Shown here in pieces: positions 51,701-61,813 of a DNA stretch of 64,000 nucleotides (position 1 is the first letter of the stretch; every line of letters starts with the position of its first letter). This stretch comes from Dryas octopetala. Its lineage: Eukaryota; Streptophyta; Magnoliopsida; Rosales; Rosaceae. The notes below the pieces were generated by a model. That model was not told where the DNA came from. It saw only the letters and a program-made list of their open reading frames with translations, and ran no database searches. The position numbers and the translations under genes are program-made. The stretch covers positions 13,929,409-13,993,408 of the forward strand of contig OY992839.1 of NCBI GenBank assembly GCA_963921425.1. The letters run 5' to 3'.

Positions 51701-52752
51701 CCTGAATGAGTCCGTTTACTTGCATTCGTATATTGCCTTTTCCCATCACAGCCATGCTTGAATTGTTCCCCAGCTTCACTGATTCTTTGAAGTTTCCATC
51801 AAAATTTGTGAAAAGTGCTTTCTTGCTGCACATGTGATTACTACAACCTGAGTCGAGGAACCATACTTCTTCTGTACCATATTGCTGGGCGTCCACGACC
51901 GTCATTAATAGCATCTCTTCATCAGCTTCGGTGTAGTGAGCTTTGGTCTTTTTCTCTTTCTTTGGACACTCATATTGAAAATGACCAAGTTCATGGCAGT
52001 GGTAGCATTCAACTGTGGACTTGTCAAAGCTTAGTCTACCTCGTCCTCTGCCTCTTCCTCTAAATCCGCCACGACCACGTCCTCTTCCTCCTGATTGATC
52101 GTTATGAGTCACCTTCAGTGCTTGTTCTTCCATAACATGACTATTCATACATTGTTCATGTACCAGAAGGCTGCTTTGTAGTCCATCAATGGATAAGAGG
52201 TCTAGATCATTAGACTCCTCAATGGAACACACAACATAGTCGAATTTGGGAGTCATAGATCTCAAAATCTTTTCAATGACTGCAACATCCCCTATTGTCT
52301 CACCATGAATCCTCATCTTATTGGCTATAGTGAGTGTTCAAGAAAAATACTCATTCACAGATTCCCCACCTTTCATGTGAAGAACTTCGAATTCCCTTCG
52401 AAGAGCTTGAAGTTGTGTTCGCTTGACTCGTGCTGTCCCTTGGTACTTCTGCTTGAGGGAGTCCCAAATATTCTTTGCTGTGTCTTTGTTCAAGATGGTC
52501 TCCAGGATTGAACGATCAATTGCTTGGAAGAGATAATTCTTGGCCCTCAAATCTTTCAGATTTTGATCTAATTGCCTTCCTTTGGCCATCAGTGAGGTCA
52601 GCTCCTTCTGCTACTGCAGGTATCCCATGTTCCACCAAGCTCCAATATTCTTTTGAACGCAAGAAATTCTCCATGAGCATACTCCAGTGATCGTAGTGGC
52701 CATCAAACTTTGGGATCGCTGGTTGCACAAAGCTGCTACCTTCAGTCGTCAT
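48736..52752 (-). pseudogene. Copia gag-pol polyprotein gene, interrupted
   Basis: Starts at ATG 52752. Gag IPKFDGHYDHWSMLMENFL is followed by zinc knuckle CYHCHELGHFQYEC, protease WFLDSGCSNHM, GAG-pre-integrase WHCRYGHLSFNGL, integrase HADICGPIT, FIDDFSRKTW and NGVAERKNRTIMNMVR, reverse transcriptase with LYVDDLIYTGND (in 48736-50049) and RNase H DSDYGGDLEDRKSTSGYAF ending LLGVCLNSCVN. Breaks: frameshift in gag near 52560, TGA after VNEYFS (~52337), stop near 51640, frameshifts near 51130 and 51005 in integrase, a frameshift in a T run near 50195, and TAA for Gln just before MDYSEVF (~50060). Reverse transcriptase and RNase H are intact. Confidence 0.93.
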
Positions 52753-52816
52753 ATCCTTGCTGCTACACCCTTAGAAGACTGCTGCCTCTCAAGGTGTATT
52801 CAGGCCCCTTAACGGA

Positions 52817-52828
52817 GCTCTGATACCA
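52817..52828 (-). promoter_or_regulatory. Primer binding site, tRNA-iMet type
   Basis: TGGTATCAGAGC on the minus strand, two bases inside the 5' LTR edge; exact complement of the 3' end of initiator tRNA-Met. Confidence 0.93.
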
Positions 52829-52830
52829 AA

Positions 52831-53075
52831 TGTTAAGAACAGAGTGTTTAGATAATGTATGCTAGAGTTGGGAAAGATGCGTTATTCAATTCAATAGCAA
52901 GATTGGCTTATAAATAGCCTTACAAGATAACTCAAATGAAACAAAGTGCAGCCCACGTTTAACAATCTAATAACGTGGTAAGTGGCTAAAGAATAGGTCA
53001 AACTAAACAACAAGTCCCTTAACAATAAGGATTATTTAACAGAGCAGTAAACCCAAAATACTAACAACTTTAACA
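52831..53075 (-). repeat. 5' LTR of the 4.6-kb Copia element
   Basis: 245 bp, about 97% identical to its partner by eye; the primer site follows it on the minus strand. Confidence 0.97.
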
Positions 53076-53080
53076 GTGCT

Positions 53081-53570
53081 CCCATTGCAGAAATTAACTC
53101 ATAATTATGAAGTCAATGTCAATCTGAGTCTCAGTTAAAATGACGACAGTGCCCCGCTGTGGTTAATTACTTACCAATGTATATGAGAAAAAAAAAAAAT
53201 ACCAAACCCCCTACACTTACCAATGGTATAACAATGGTTTTGAAGTACGGTATATATAAATGCGATGAGCTTTGATTTACTTTGTTTGTATGTAGAATAG
53301 CATTCAGCAAATATAGTGAAAATTAAGAAAGGATATATCGAGGCACAATGTTTGAGATTGTGTAATTGATTATAAATTATGAGTGTAAATATAATTAATT
53401 TCACATAAATAATGTGACATAACAATTTATAATATATAAGTTAAATGATTCAGGCTACTAATTAATTTTACTAAGGCAATATTATCAATGCTGAATCAAA
53501 TTTAGACTATATATATATATATATTACCAAGTACACCACGAATGTGATTGAAGCTAGGGCCACATATATA
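53081..53570. other. Intergenic, no gene seen
   Basis: AT-rich DNA with a TATATATA tract at 53508-53524. Nothing was recognised. Confidence 0.5.
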
Positions 53571-54562
53571 GAGAGCTGCTATTTGCACATCCTTAAATTT
53601 CTTTTTGCACATCCTTAAATTTCTTTTTGCACACCCTCAAAAATTTAATTTGTGAAATAACCAAAAACACCCAAAATAAAATTACCCAAAACCCCATCCC
53701 TTTATCATTCCCTCTTCCCTGTCACAGCACCCCACCCCCCCGGTGAGAACCACTGCCGACCACCCCAGCCCCGTTCCGGCCTTCCCCTCTCTCTCTCTCT
53801 CTCTCTCTTTCTCCCTCCCTCTTACCCGCCGACCACCCCACCCCCATCCTCCCTCTCCTCTTTCTCTCTCCCCGAAACCAACCCAGCCCTTCACTCTCTC
53901 TCTCTACAACTCTGAGCCCCTCCCCTTGCCGCACCACCTCCCTCTGCACCCCTCCCCTTTTGCCATCCCCCTCCCCACCCCCTGCCGCACCACCTCCCCC
54001 CTGCAACACTTCCCCTGCCGCACCACCTCCCCCCTGCACCCCTCCCCCTGCCGCACCACCTCACCCCTGCAACACTCCCCCTGCCGCACCACCTCCCCCC
54101 CGCACCACCTCACCCCTGCAACACTCCCCCTGCCGCACCACCTGCCCCCTGCAACCCTCCCCCTGCCGCACCACCTCACCCCTGCACCGCACCACCTCCC
54201 TCTGCACCCCTGAAAATTAAAAAATATATATATATGCAGGTGGCAGAGGAGGGAGGGGGAGGGGGAGGGGCTGGGATATATGGCAGAGGCTTGCGGATGG
54301 GTGGCTGGTTTCAACATTTTTTTTTTTTTGTTCTTTGTTTTTTTTTTTTAATTTAAAAATTCACATTTGGGGTAGGGTGTGTAGTGTTTGAATTAAGTGG
54401 GTGTGTAGTGAGAAATTTTGGTGAAATTAATGACGTTGGGGTATTTTGGTAATGGGAGGGGTGTGTAAAAGAGAAATTTTAAATTTTAGAAAATGGTAAG
54501 AGGTGTGTAAGAGAAAAGTGTGTGCAAAAAGAAAAAAAAGGGTGTGCAAATAGCAGCTCTCT
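53571..54562. mobile_element. ~1-kb foldback element with C-rich interior
   Basis: The end AGAGAGCTGCTATTTGCACA (53571) returns inverted as TGTGCAAATAGCAGCTCTCT (about 54543-54562), with TATATA sequence outside both ends. The inner left phrase CTTTTTGCACACCCT also has an inverted partner (GGGTGTGCAAATAG, GTGTGCAAAAAGA). The middle is a C-rich minisatellite, so there is no transposase. The target site could not be resolved from the flanking TA repeats. Confidence 0.75.
53975..54200. repeat. C-rich ~33-bp minisatellite
   Basis: The unit CTGCCGCACCACCTCCCCCC followed by TGCAACACTCCCC occurs about seven times with variants (TGCACCCCT, TCACCCC). All frames give Pro/Thr/His-rich text, so the long open frames here are compositional. 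Confidence 0.85.
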
Positions 54563-54580
54563 CTATATATATATATACAG

Positions 54581-54984
54581 GGCCCTTCCAATAAGGGATC
54601 CCTCATTTAGTGTTAAATGAGGGATCACCTTGTGGGGCCCACACGGGTCGTTTTGTGTTAATCTGAACCGTCCATTTTTTACATCTCCATTGATAGATCA
54701 TCCCTGCAAAAAATCAGCCAAATCAGAAATCGTTTACCCATTTGTTTAAGCGGTCAAAGTTTAAAACAAATGGACGAACAACAAATTCCTCTATAAACAC
54801 CTAAACTTTGACCGTTTAATCGAACGAGTAAACGATTTCTGATTTGGCTGATTTTTTGCAGGGATGATCTATCAATGAAAATGTAAAAAATGAACGGTTC
54901 GGATTAACACAAAACGACCCGTGTGAGCCCCACAAGGTGATCTCTCATTTAACACTAAATGAGGGATCCCTTATTGGAAGGGCC

Positions 54985-54986
<2 letters not shown>
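54581..54986. mobile_element. ~400-bp palindromic MITE
   Basis: The arms from CAGGGCCCTTCCAATAAGGG and from its inverted partner (CCCTTATTGGAAGGGCCCT, ending ~54986) pair for about 180 bases each, including CCCTCATTTAGTGTTAAATG (itself a smaller palindrome), GGTGATC, CGTTTTGTGTTAATC and TTTTTTGCAGGGATGATCTAT. The insert lies in TA repeats, so a TA or longer AT target copy cannot be told apart from the flank. Its transcript would fold into one long hairpin. Confidence 0.88.
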
Positions 54987-55022
<36 letters not shown>

Positions 55023-55171
55023 CTAGCCAACAAATATATTCTTCCATATTGGCCTGCTTCTAGATAGCTAGCTATGTTTTTTGGGGAATAGTTTTGTCAA
55101 ACAGAACCATAACGTTAAAAGCTAAGTACGCAGGTACCACTATACGAGACTAGGTCGTTTAGGGTGATCAA

Positions 55172-55207
55172 AGTCAACGGTTTGTCTTTCAAAAAAAAAA
55201 AAGTCAA
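55172..55207 (+). promoter_or_regulatory. Two W-box cores upstream of the first PROPEP gene
   Basis: AGTCAA (complement of TTGACT) occurs at 55172-55177 and 55202-55207, inside a partial direct repeat AAAGTCAACGGTTTGT / AAAGTCAACAGTTTGT. WRKY factors bind such sites, and PROPEP genes in Arabidopsis are WRKY-regulated. Function here is inferred. Confidence 0.45.
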
Positions 55208-55325
55208 CAGTTTGTGGTGTAAAAGAAGAAAAAAGAGGAGTACAGTTGTCTCCATCTTTCACAACTGAAAGAACCACGAGGGGAGTTATCTAATTGAAAA
55301 TGGAGAACACGAGCTAATTAAGTGC

Positions 55326-55343
55326 TATATATATAATATATAG
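55326..55343 (+). promoter_or_regulatory. Possible TATA box of the first PROPEP gene
   Basis: TATATATATAATATATAGG lies about 40-55 bases before the ATG at 55381. If used, the leader would be only about 20 bases; other TA tracts occur upstream, so this is tentative. Confidence 0.35.
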
Positions 55344-55380
55344 GAGGTGAGAGGAGAAGAAGAAATCAAAGGATCATAAA

Positions 55381-56302
55381 ATGGCAGAGTACTCATCGTC
55401 AACTTCAGGACAGGAGATGATGTCTGAGAAGATCGTTGTCGTTTCCTATTCTTACAAGCCCAGCAGCAATTTCTTTGAAGCAGCTTTAAGGGCTCTTATC
55501 AAGTGTTTGGGTGTCGAGGCTACTCCTTCAACAACACAACAAGTTTCAGATTCATCACCTGCAACCACAGAAACAGAACCAGTTGATGATGATGATGCAG
55601 TACTTCCAGCTGCCACAACAGCAGCAGACCAAGCTGAAGCTAATGCTCCTGCTGCTCCAGCCCCAGTGGTGATTATCCTCTCTCTCTCTCTAAATCCCTC
55701 TATCTCTCTTGTTGATCAAATATACATTTTAACAACTTAAACTCTCTGGTAGAGAAACTCAGCTATTAGCTAGACACTTAGCTAATCTAATGTGTGACTA
55801 GTGTTGGATCAACACTTCTCCTTACATAGAATCGCTCTTTTAGGACACAGTGGTACATACAGAGAAATTATTCTTTTTTTGCGTGACCTGAGAACTCGAT
55901 GTTTGGTTCCTATATATTGAGCGTGACCTATCTTTAGTGGGGATATATCTATGTTGAGGGTTTGAGAATATGAATTTCAAATCGGTTTTTTGAGGATATG
56001 TATGGTTGATTTCTTCTTATATTATTAATTAATTTTGGATTAGATATTCATTCTTCTACGATGTACGATATCATATTAGATATTCATATTAAAGCTTATG
56101 AAATTGGGTGAAGAAATCCAACAAGTATTTGTGGCTATATTAGACATGTAGCCTAGCTATTCAATGTTGAGCTAGTGCTCATCATCTCTCTTATCACTAG
56201 CAAACTAATTTAGGTGATTATGTGTTGTTATGTGGGCAGGTAATTATGCTTCGTGCGGCAAAGCCACCTTTAAGCACAGGGAGTGGTGCACAGACTAATT
56301 GA
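55381..56302 (+). CDS. PROPEP: Plant elicitor peptide precursor (PROPEP), first copy
   Basis: Precursors of Pep danger signals: cytosolic proteins cut by metacaspases on wounding, releasing a C-terminal peptide sensed by PEPR receptor kinases. Exon 1 is 55381-55668, exon 2 is 56240-56302, GT-AG, phase 0, 116 residues. There is no signal peptide. Residues 30-46, NFFEAALRALIKCLGVE, match the amphipathic segment typical of PROPEPs (family pattern LRAxxKCLG). Residues 50-96 are Thr/Ser/Ala-rich and acidic. The last exon encodes MLRAAKPPLSTGSGAQTN, which fits the Pep pattern of basic residues, Pro, then Ser-x-Gly-x-Gly and final Asn. An Arg before AAKPP is a plausible cleavage point. The ORF that reads on into the intron (to 55740) lacks the peptide. 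Identification rests on motif recall and the paralog at 60881. Confidence 0.87.
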
Positions 56303-57983
56303 TCGCCTACATCTCCTATTCAACCCTAGCACTCTTCTTGCATACCTGGGACTCTCAGGCTACGGAATATTACTGGAAGCTATACATTTTCTATATCAGT
56401 TTGTTAATTAATTAGTACGTTCTATTTATGTCTCTAAATTTGCTTAGTTAATTAGTCTTGTACATATATATATATGGCATATGAATTTGCACACATATGT
56501 AGCATCTTGATTTATTTAAAAATAAAAATAAAAATGCTGTGCAATATGTTACATATGAATTTAAATTTAGAGAATGCTATTTGGACGCGCTACACAATCA
56601 TGATATTAATTTATTTCACAAACTGTTAAACCTACGTATGCAAGCCAACTCAGGGTAATGATTTTGTGGGATAAAAACAGAAGGAGGACTAATTCTATTT
56701 GCATTAATAAATTGATGGACACGCCAGTTTCTTTTCACATACAACAAATAATTCAACTCTTTCCATTTTTCTCAAAACACACGTACCATTAACATCACAG
56801 ATATATAATTTTCTATAGTTTTCTTTATTAACAACCGCTGTCGTCGGCACTAACTTCACCACAAATATCCACGCCAGTTCCACGTTTGCCTCCTTCTCAT
56901 ATCAGCATTCGTGTTATATATATACTTATATGTATAATTGTTACGTAGGTATCTTATTTTCATGGCAAAGCGTTTATGTTGCCCAAAGGCAATGTTTTTT
57001 TTTTTTGTTGCTTTAATTAGAAACTCAAAATAAAATAAAAAAACAAAAATTTAATCCAAACTCCAGCTGGCCCAAAAATTAAGTAGAAGCCTAAATTGTC
57101 CATCAAGCGCTCAGCAAATGCATCTGCGCAACCTAACCTGCATCTAAAACCTAAAATAAGTCATCGATCTGCAACCTAAAAAATATATCTAAAACTTAAA
57201 AAAACATCTGCAAGCTAAAAAGATGCATTTGCAACATAAAAATGTGCAGATGCACCATGCCGAGCCCTTGGTACCCTGCGCATACAATGACAAATTTGAC
57301 TTGAACTTAATTTTAACTAACTGAGTTTGTAGTTAATAATCTTTCAAAAACATGACTTGAGAAGTTGAGAGAAATTTATAATTCTTTTTCTTAAGAAATA
57401 TGTATCTAAATGTGGTTTTATATAAGGCTAACATTGTAATCCAAATTTTTATTAAAGTTGGGTTCTCAAATTCAAGTAACATATATATTTGTAACCAAAA
57501 AAATTATTGACATATATACTATTTTTTTTTGGACAAGACATAATTTTGAAAAGATGCATTAATTTCATGACAAATTAGGAGTTACACATCATCTAGAAGG
57601 AGCAGAAAGAGGCATATTGTAAAATTAGAACACATGTTTCAACAAGAAAATTAGCTCAAAATGCAAATGCAACTCCAAAATTAGTTCGAAATGCAAATAC
57701 AGATGCATCTGCATCTCAAAAGGCTGCATCTGCATCTGTCGAACTCTCAGCATTGGTAGATGCAAACTTTTTAACACCGACGGACGCGCCTACATGCACA
57801 GAATATCCTTTAGATGCTCAATTTTTTTTTAGTGTATTTACAGTTGAGAAACTTACATTTTTTTCATTGATACTAATTTATATAAAAAAGAAACCCTTTA
57901 AAAAGCTTGTCAACTTTTTTTTTTTTAGGATTTGCTTTATAGTTTTTCAATCAATTTACATATATTTTTGTCCCCTCCTTCAC
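56303..57983. other. 3' UTR and intergenic DNA between the PROPEP genes
   Basis: The PROPEP 3' UTR probably extends past 56400. The region 57040-57770 has repeated short phrases (CATCTGCA, AAATGCAAATGCA). No other gene is supported. Confidence 0.5.
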
Positions 57984-58164
57984 GAGAATTTTTAATGTGT
58001 AATCGATATACCGCCATGTGGTGTAACCAATCCAACGTGTAAGGGTATTGTTGGACGGTATGTTTATCTCCTAGGGTATAATATTAATAATATCCACCCA
58101 TATTATGACACGTTGAATTAGTTACACCATGTGGCGGTGTATCGGTCACACCGAAAAATCTCTC
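57984..58164. mobile_element. MULE-type MITE (family B), copy 1
   Basis: ~180 bp. The left end GAGAATTTTTAATGTGTAATCGATATACCGCC is matched by an inverted right end (GGCGGTGTATCGGTCAC...). Flanks CTCCTTCAC at 57975-57983 and 58165-58173 form a 9-bp target duplication (10 bases match). The second copy is at 60017. Confidence 0.88.
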
Positions 58165-58324
58165 CTCCTTCACATATGTTATCTATTCTCTTACATTTCT
58201 TTATTCTTTCTTCTCTAACTTTAATTTAAAAAAATCGAAAAAAAATAAAAATAGAAGTGTTAACCTAGGGTAGTCTAAATGGAGTTTGCTCGATTGGCTG
58301 TTTGGCGTTGCTTTCTGTTTGTTA

Positions 58325-58942
58325 GGGAAAAATTTACAAACATGACACATACTTTGATGGTTGTTTCATTTCAGGACATTAATTTTGCTTTGTGTTATTG
58401 AATGACATATACTTTCATTTTGTGTCAATTAAGGACTTTTTTTTTTTTTTTTTTTCTATTTTTATCTCAACTTTGGCCCGACATTAGACCTATCAAAACT
58501 CCACCAAATTCAAAAAAATTATATTGGGTTTAAAGATATGCATCTCCTCTTTACAACCATATAAAGATCACTCAAATCGGATCTCTACAATTCCAGATAA
58601 TCGGCCCCAAAATAGGGTACCCGAAACTGTCCGATTTTACAAATTTTTTCCCAGAGATCCGATTGGACAGTTTCGGGTACCCTATTTTTGGGCCAATTAT
58701 CTGGAGTTATAGATGTCTGATTTGAGTGATCTTTATATGGTTGTAAAGAGGAGATGCATAGCTTTAAACCAAGTATAATTTTTCTAAATTTGGTGGAGTT
58801 TTGATGAGTCCAATGTCGGGCCAAAGTTGAAATAAAACATGGTCCTTAATTAACACAAAATAAAAATATGTGTCTTTCATTAACACGAATTAAAATTAAT
58901 GTTTTCAAATAAAATAACTATTAAAATATGTAAATTTTTCCC
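58325..58942. mobile_element. 618-bp foldback element
   Basis: The ends GGGAAAAATTTACA and TGTAAATTTTTCCC (right end imperfect inside) are the tips of inverted arms of nearly 300 bases, carrying CAACTTTGGCCCGACATT, ACAACCATATAAAGATCACTC and GGGTACCCGAAACTGTCC. The loop is at about 58632-58650. No transposase or clear target duplication was found. Confidence 0.85.
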
Positions 58943-60016
58943 AAATAGACATTGATTGATGGTCTTGGATAGAACGTTATTCCTGGTCAATTTCAAAATT
59001 ACTATTGAACCTTTTTTGGATATGCGTTTAATTAATGGCTGCAACTGATCGAATGACTTATGAGTATATAAAGTATGTAATAATTAGGCACGTGGACTTG
59101 ATATATCAATACGACGACCATGAGAGATTAGGTGGCAAACGACAAGTAGGGAAATCCAATAAGTTGTTATGTGTACGTACACATTCCTTTAAAAGCATGC
59201 ATTCTGCAAGAGTTGGTAGCATAGCTAGCTGTTTTATTGGCGTCCTTATGTATTAACTACCTAATGAACATTAAAATAACTTATATCTAATCAATTAGCT
59301 AGCACTAGCCATAGCCATTGTGTTTCAGAAAACAAAAAAAAAAAAACAAAAAAAGAGAGAGAGAAAAGAATAGCCTAATAGTTCGTCAACTGTTAACGGT
59401 CTTTCCCAAAAAAAGTAGACGTTACCTACCCCTCCTTTAAAATGACAACATACCTGATAATTACTTGGCTCCATCTACAACCTCTGTGCGTAAGCCCTGG
59501 GATTTCAAGAAGTACGTACTGTGTACTAGATATTTTACAAACCAAGTCAAATTACGTACATTAAATATGAACAAGGGAACATGAAAAATATATGTACCAT
59601 TAATTATGAGAGACAAATTCCAGTTCACTTGGTTGGTAGTCAAATTTAAGTACCAACTACCAAGTGGTGAGAAATTAATAACGGTGGCATGCGAACAGGA
59701 GACTGATTTATTTTTGGTGAGAAAGGGGGCCCAAAGTGCCCAACAACGTACAGAAGCTAGATTTAATAAACCAACCCCAATGAGGAGTACTGGTCCAACA
59801 CATAGGAGATTGATTTCATTGAAGAGTATTAATTGCTTCAGTTAAATTTATATTATGACTATGTTTTGCTTATCTTAATTTCGGCCACTCTAAATGACTA
59901 TTTCTCTTTTTTTTTTTTTTTTTTTTTTTTATTACGGATAGATTATTTTGTGAGAAAAACCAACTTTATTAGTTCATTCCCTCACAGTTTACAGTCTGGG
60001 ATAGCAGCCAAAGAAA
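58943..60016. other. Intergenic, no gene seen
   Basis: AT-rich with a T run at 59909-59930. Small open frames (for example 59035-59256) match nothing I recognise. Confidence 0.5.
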
Positions 60017-60240
60017 AGATAAATTTTTTAGTGTAACCGATACCACTATGTGGTGTAACACTATAATTAACTAGTACATGTGTCATAATATTGATAAATG
60101 TTATTAATATTATACCTTTTTTTTTTTTGATGTCTATTAATATTATATCTTAAAAGAGATAAATATGCCGTTTAATAATACCCTTACTAGTAGATTAGTT
60201 ACATTACGTGACGGTGTATCAGTTGGACATAAAAAATTCT
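60017..60240. mobile_element. MULE-type MITE (family B), copy 2
   Basis: 224 bp with TIR phrases GTGTAACCGATACCACTATGTGG and ACGTGACGGTGTATCAGTTGG. It is flanked by CCAAAGAAA at 60008-60016 and 60241-60249, a perfect 9-bp duplication. It shares the ends and interior phrases (TGTCATAATAT, TATTAATATTATA) with the copy at 57984. Confidence 0.87.
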
Positions 60241-60249
60241 CCAAAGAAA

Positions 60250-60880
60250 GATGCTCACTAAACATAGACCCGAAATCCCTCATAACTCTATTAGTATTGC
60301 TGTTGAACTATCAGTCAGTTTGCACGACACAAAAAATGTGCCTGTATTATATCTGGTTAGATCTTCTAAGAGAGTCATGTATGTACTAAGAGATGTTTTC
60401 AGTCACATAAATATTATAGATCAATCTATAATTATTCTTTGCATATCCCATTTTCTTTCCAAATTACCTCCGGCCACCACATTTACTCTCATAATAATAG
60501 TAAAGACACAAATTAAATGTTTTCCTTAACTAGCTAATTTGATTACCAACTGATGCGACTCTAGGTATGTGGGATCGTTATATAATAATTAATAAAAAGG
60601 TGATTCATTAAAAAAATTAAATTAAATTAAAATACATCACACATGAATGAACATGAAAACATATGTTTGTTTATTCGGGCTCAAGGTGACCTGGCTAGCT
60701 ACTTGGGGTGTAATAGAAGAGAAAAGAGCAGGGCAATTTTGTACATGCCTTTGTCAAAACAGAAAGAACACAGGTATTTAAATCGGTCTGAAGGGAAGCC
60801 AGAACCATTTAAGAGCTATTAAAGAAGTAGGTGAAGCGGTCTCAAGACTCAAAGAATTGAAGAAGAGGATTAAGATTGAA
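60250..60880. promoter_or_regulatory. Upstream region of the second PROPEP gene
   Basis: A TATA-like TATTTAAAT lies at 60775-60783, about 100 bases before the ATG, which fits a leader of about 70 bases. A TTGAC core occurs as GTCAA in TTTGTCAAAAC (about 60750-60760). Nothing else was recognised. Confidence 0.4.
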
Positions 60881-61209
60881 ATGGAGTACTCACAAGTATC
60901 AGCTGATGAAGATCATCATGATCATCAGGAGGATGTGACAGAGAAGCTGAGATCATCAGCTGTTGCCTATCATTACTACTTATATCCATGCTACTTCCTT
61001 GAACAAGCTTTAAGGGCCTTTTTCAAGTGCTTGGGTGTGGAGACTAAAGCAGTACAAGAAGACCCTAATTCATCAGGTGCAGACCAAGAAGATGAGACAG
61101 TCTTCAACCACAAAACTCCTTCAACCCCAGAAGTAGTAGCTGCATCAGCTGATCCTTCAGTCACAGCAACAGACCCAGAAGCTGATCCTCCATCTTTAGC
61201 AACCTCTGT

Positions 61210-61270
<61 letters not shown>

Positions 61271-61434
61271 TATCTAAAACTCTCACACATTTCTTGGCAC
61301 ATCATGTTAATTAATTATGTTGATTATGTATTTAATTTTATGTACAGGATGAAGTTGCTGGAAGTACCAGGGTCTTGACCAGAGCTGCTGTAAGACCACC
61401 GATAAGCAGAGGGGGAGGTGGGCAAATTAATTAA
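60881..61434 (+). CDS. PROPEP: Plant elicitor peptide precursor (PROPEP), second copy
   Basis: Same class and layout as the gene at 55381. Exon 1 is 60881-61207, exon 2 is 61348-61434, GT-AG, phase 0, 137 residues. ATG 60881 is chosen because MEYSQ mirrors MAEYS of the first copy and no ATG lies upstream in frame. Residues 34-54, LYPCYFLEQALRAFFKCLGVE, are the PROPEP amphipathic segment; an acidic, Pro/Ser-rich linker follows. The last exon encodes DEVAGSTRVLTRAAVRPPIS and then RGGGGQIN, with stop TAA at 61432-61434. The Pep core RPPISRGGGGQIN has the expected Pro-Pro, Ser, Gly-rich stretch and final Asn, and the TRAA/LRAA residues before it are shared with copy 1. Reading on through the intron CT tract gives an unrelated tail ending at 61378. 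Confidence 0.9.
61211..61272. repeat. (CT)n microsatellite just inside the PROPEP intron
   Basis: A near-pure CT run starts three bases after the splice donor at 61208. The first PROPEP gene has a shorter CT-rich stretch (55678-55711) at the same place. Confidence 0.93.
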
Positions 61435-61813
61435 CTTCGACCAAGCTCTCTCCTCATGAAACCTCTTCTGTGGGGTCTACAAGCTAGCTTGTTAATTAAT
61501 TACATATCTACATAATATAGGTTTAAGATTTTCTCTCTTTATTATTTTAATTACTTCGTTTTTCCTTTTGTCTATCTGACTGTCTCCTTAATTGTGTTTT
61601 TCTGCTTTTAAGTTAATTTGTACGAGAGATTGTTAGCCAAAAAAATGTTTGTATGAGATATTAATTGTAGTGTATTAATTGTGTTCATTAAAAGGAAACT
61701 AATTAGAATCATTTGACATTGTTTCTTAAGAAGCGTTTTTTATAATAAAACTTTATATTAGTAATGCGTTTACACATAATCAGTTTATCATTTCACTATC
61801 AAAATAAAAATAC
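61435..61813. other. PROPEP 3' UTR and downstream DNA
   Basis: Probable 3' UTR followed by AT-rich sequence. No gene is seen. Confidence 0.5.

Larger units (their letters stand above)
48461..53075 (-). mobile_element. Structurally complete Ty1/Copia element
   Basis: 4615 bp between target copies GTGCT (48456-48460 and 53076-53080). LTRs 48461-48705 and 52831-53075 are both 245 bp, start TGTTAAGAAC, end TTTAACA, and differ at about seven or eight positions. On the minus strand the primer site TGGTATCAGAGC (52817-52828) matches initiator tRNA-Met exactly, and the polypurine tract AAGGGAGGATGGAGGA sits at 48706-48721. It is a different family from the 5.2-kb element. Confidence 0.97.

Noticed and set aside
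53743..54213. 156-codon Pro/Thr/His-rich frame that could pass for a cell-wall protein
   Set aside because: It is the C-rich minisatellite inside a foldback element and has no signal peptide.
55669..55740. C-terminal VIILSLSLNPS tail of the first PROPEP ORF
   Set aside because: Reads into the intron; the paralog and the GT-AG phase support the downstream exon instead.
61208..61378. C-terminal SLSLSL tail of the second PROPEP ORF
   Set aside because: Intronic CT microsatellite read as Ser/Leu; the exon 2 peptide is in frame after splicing.
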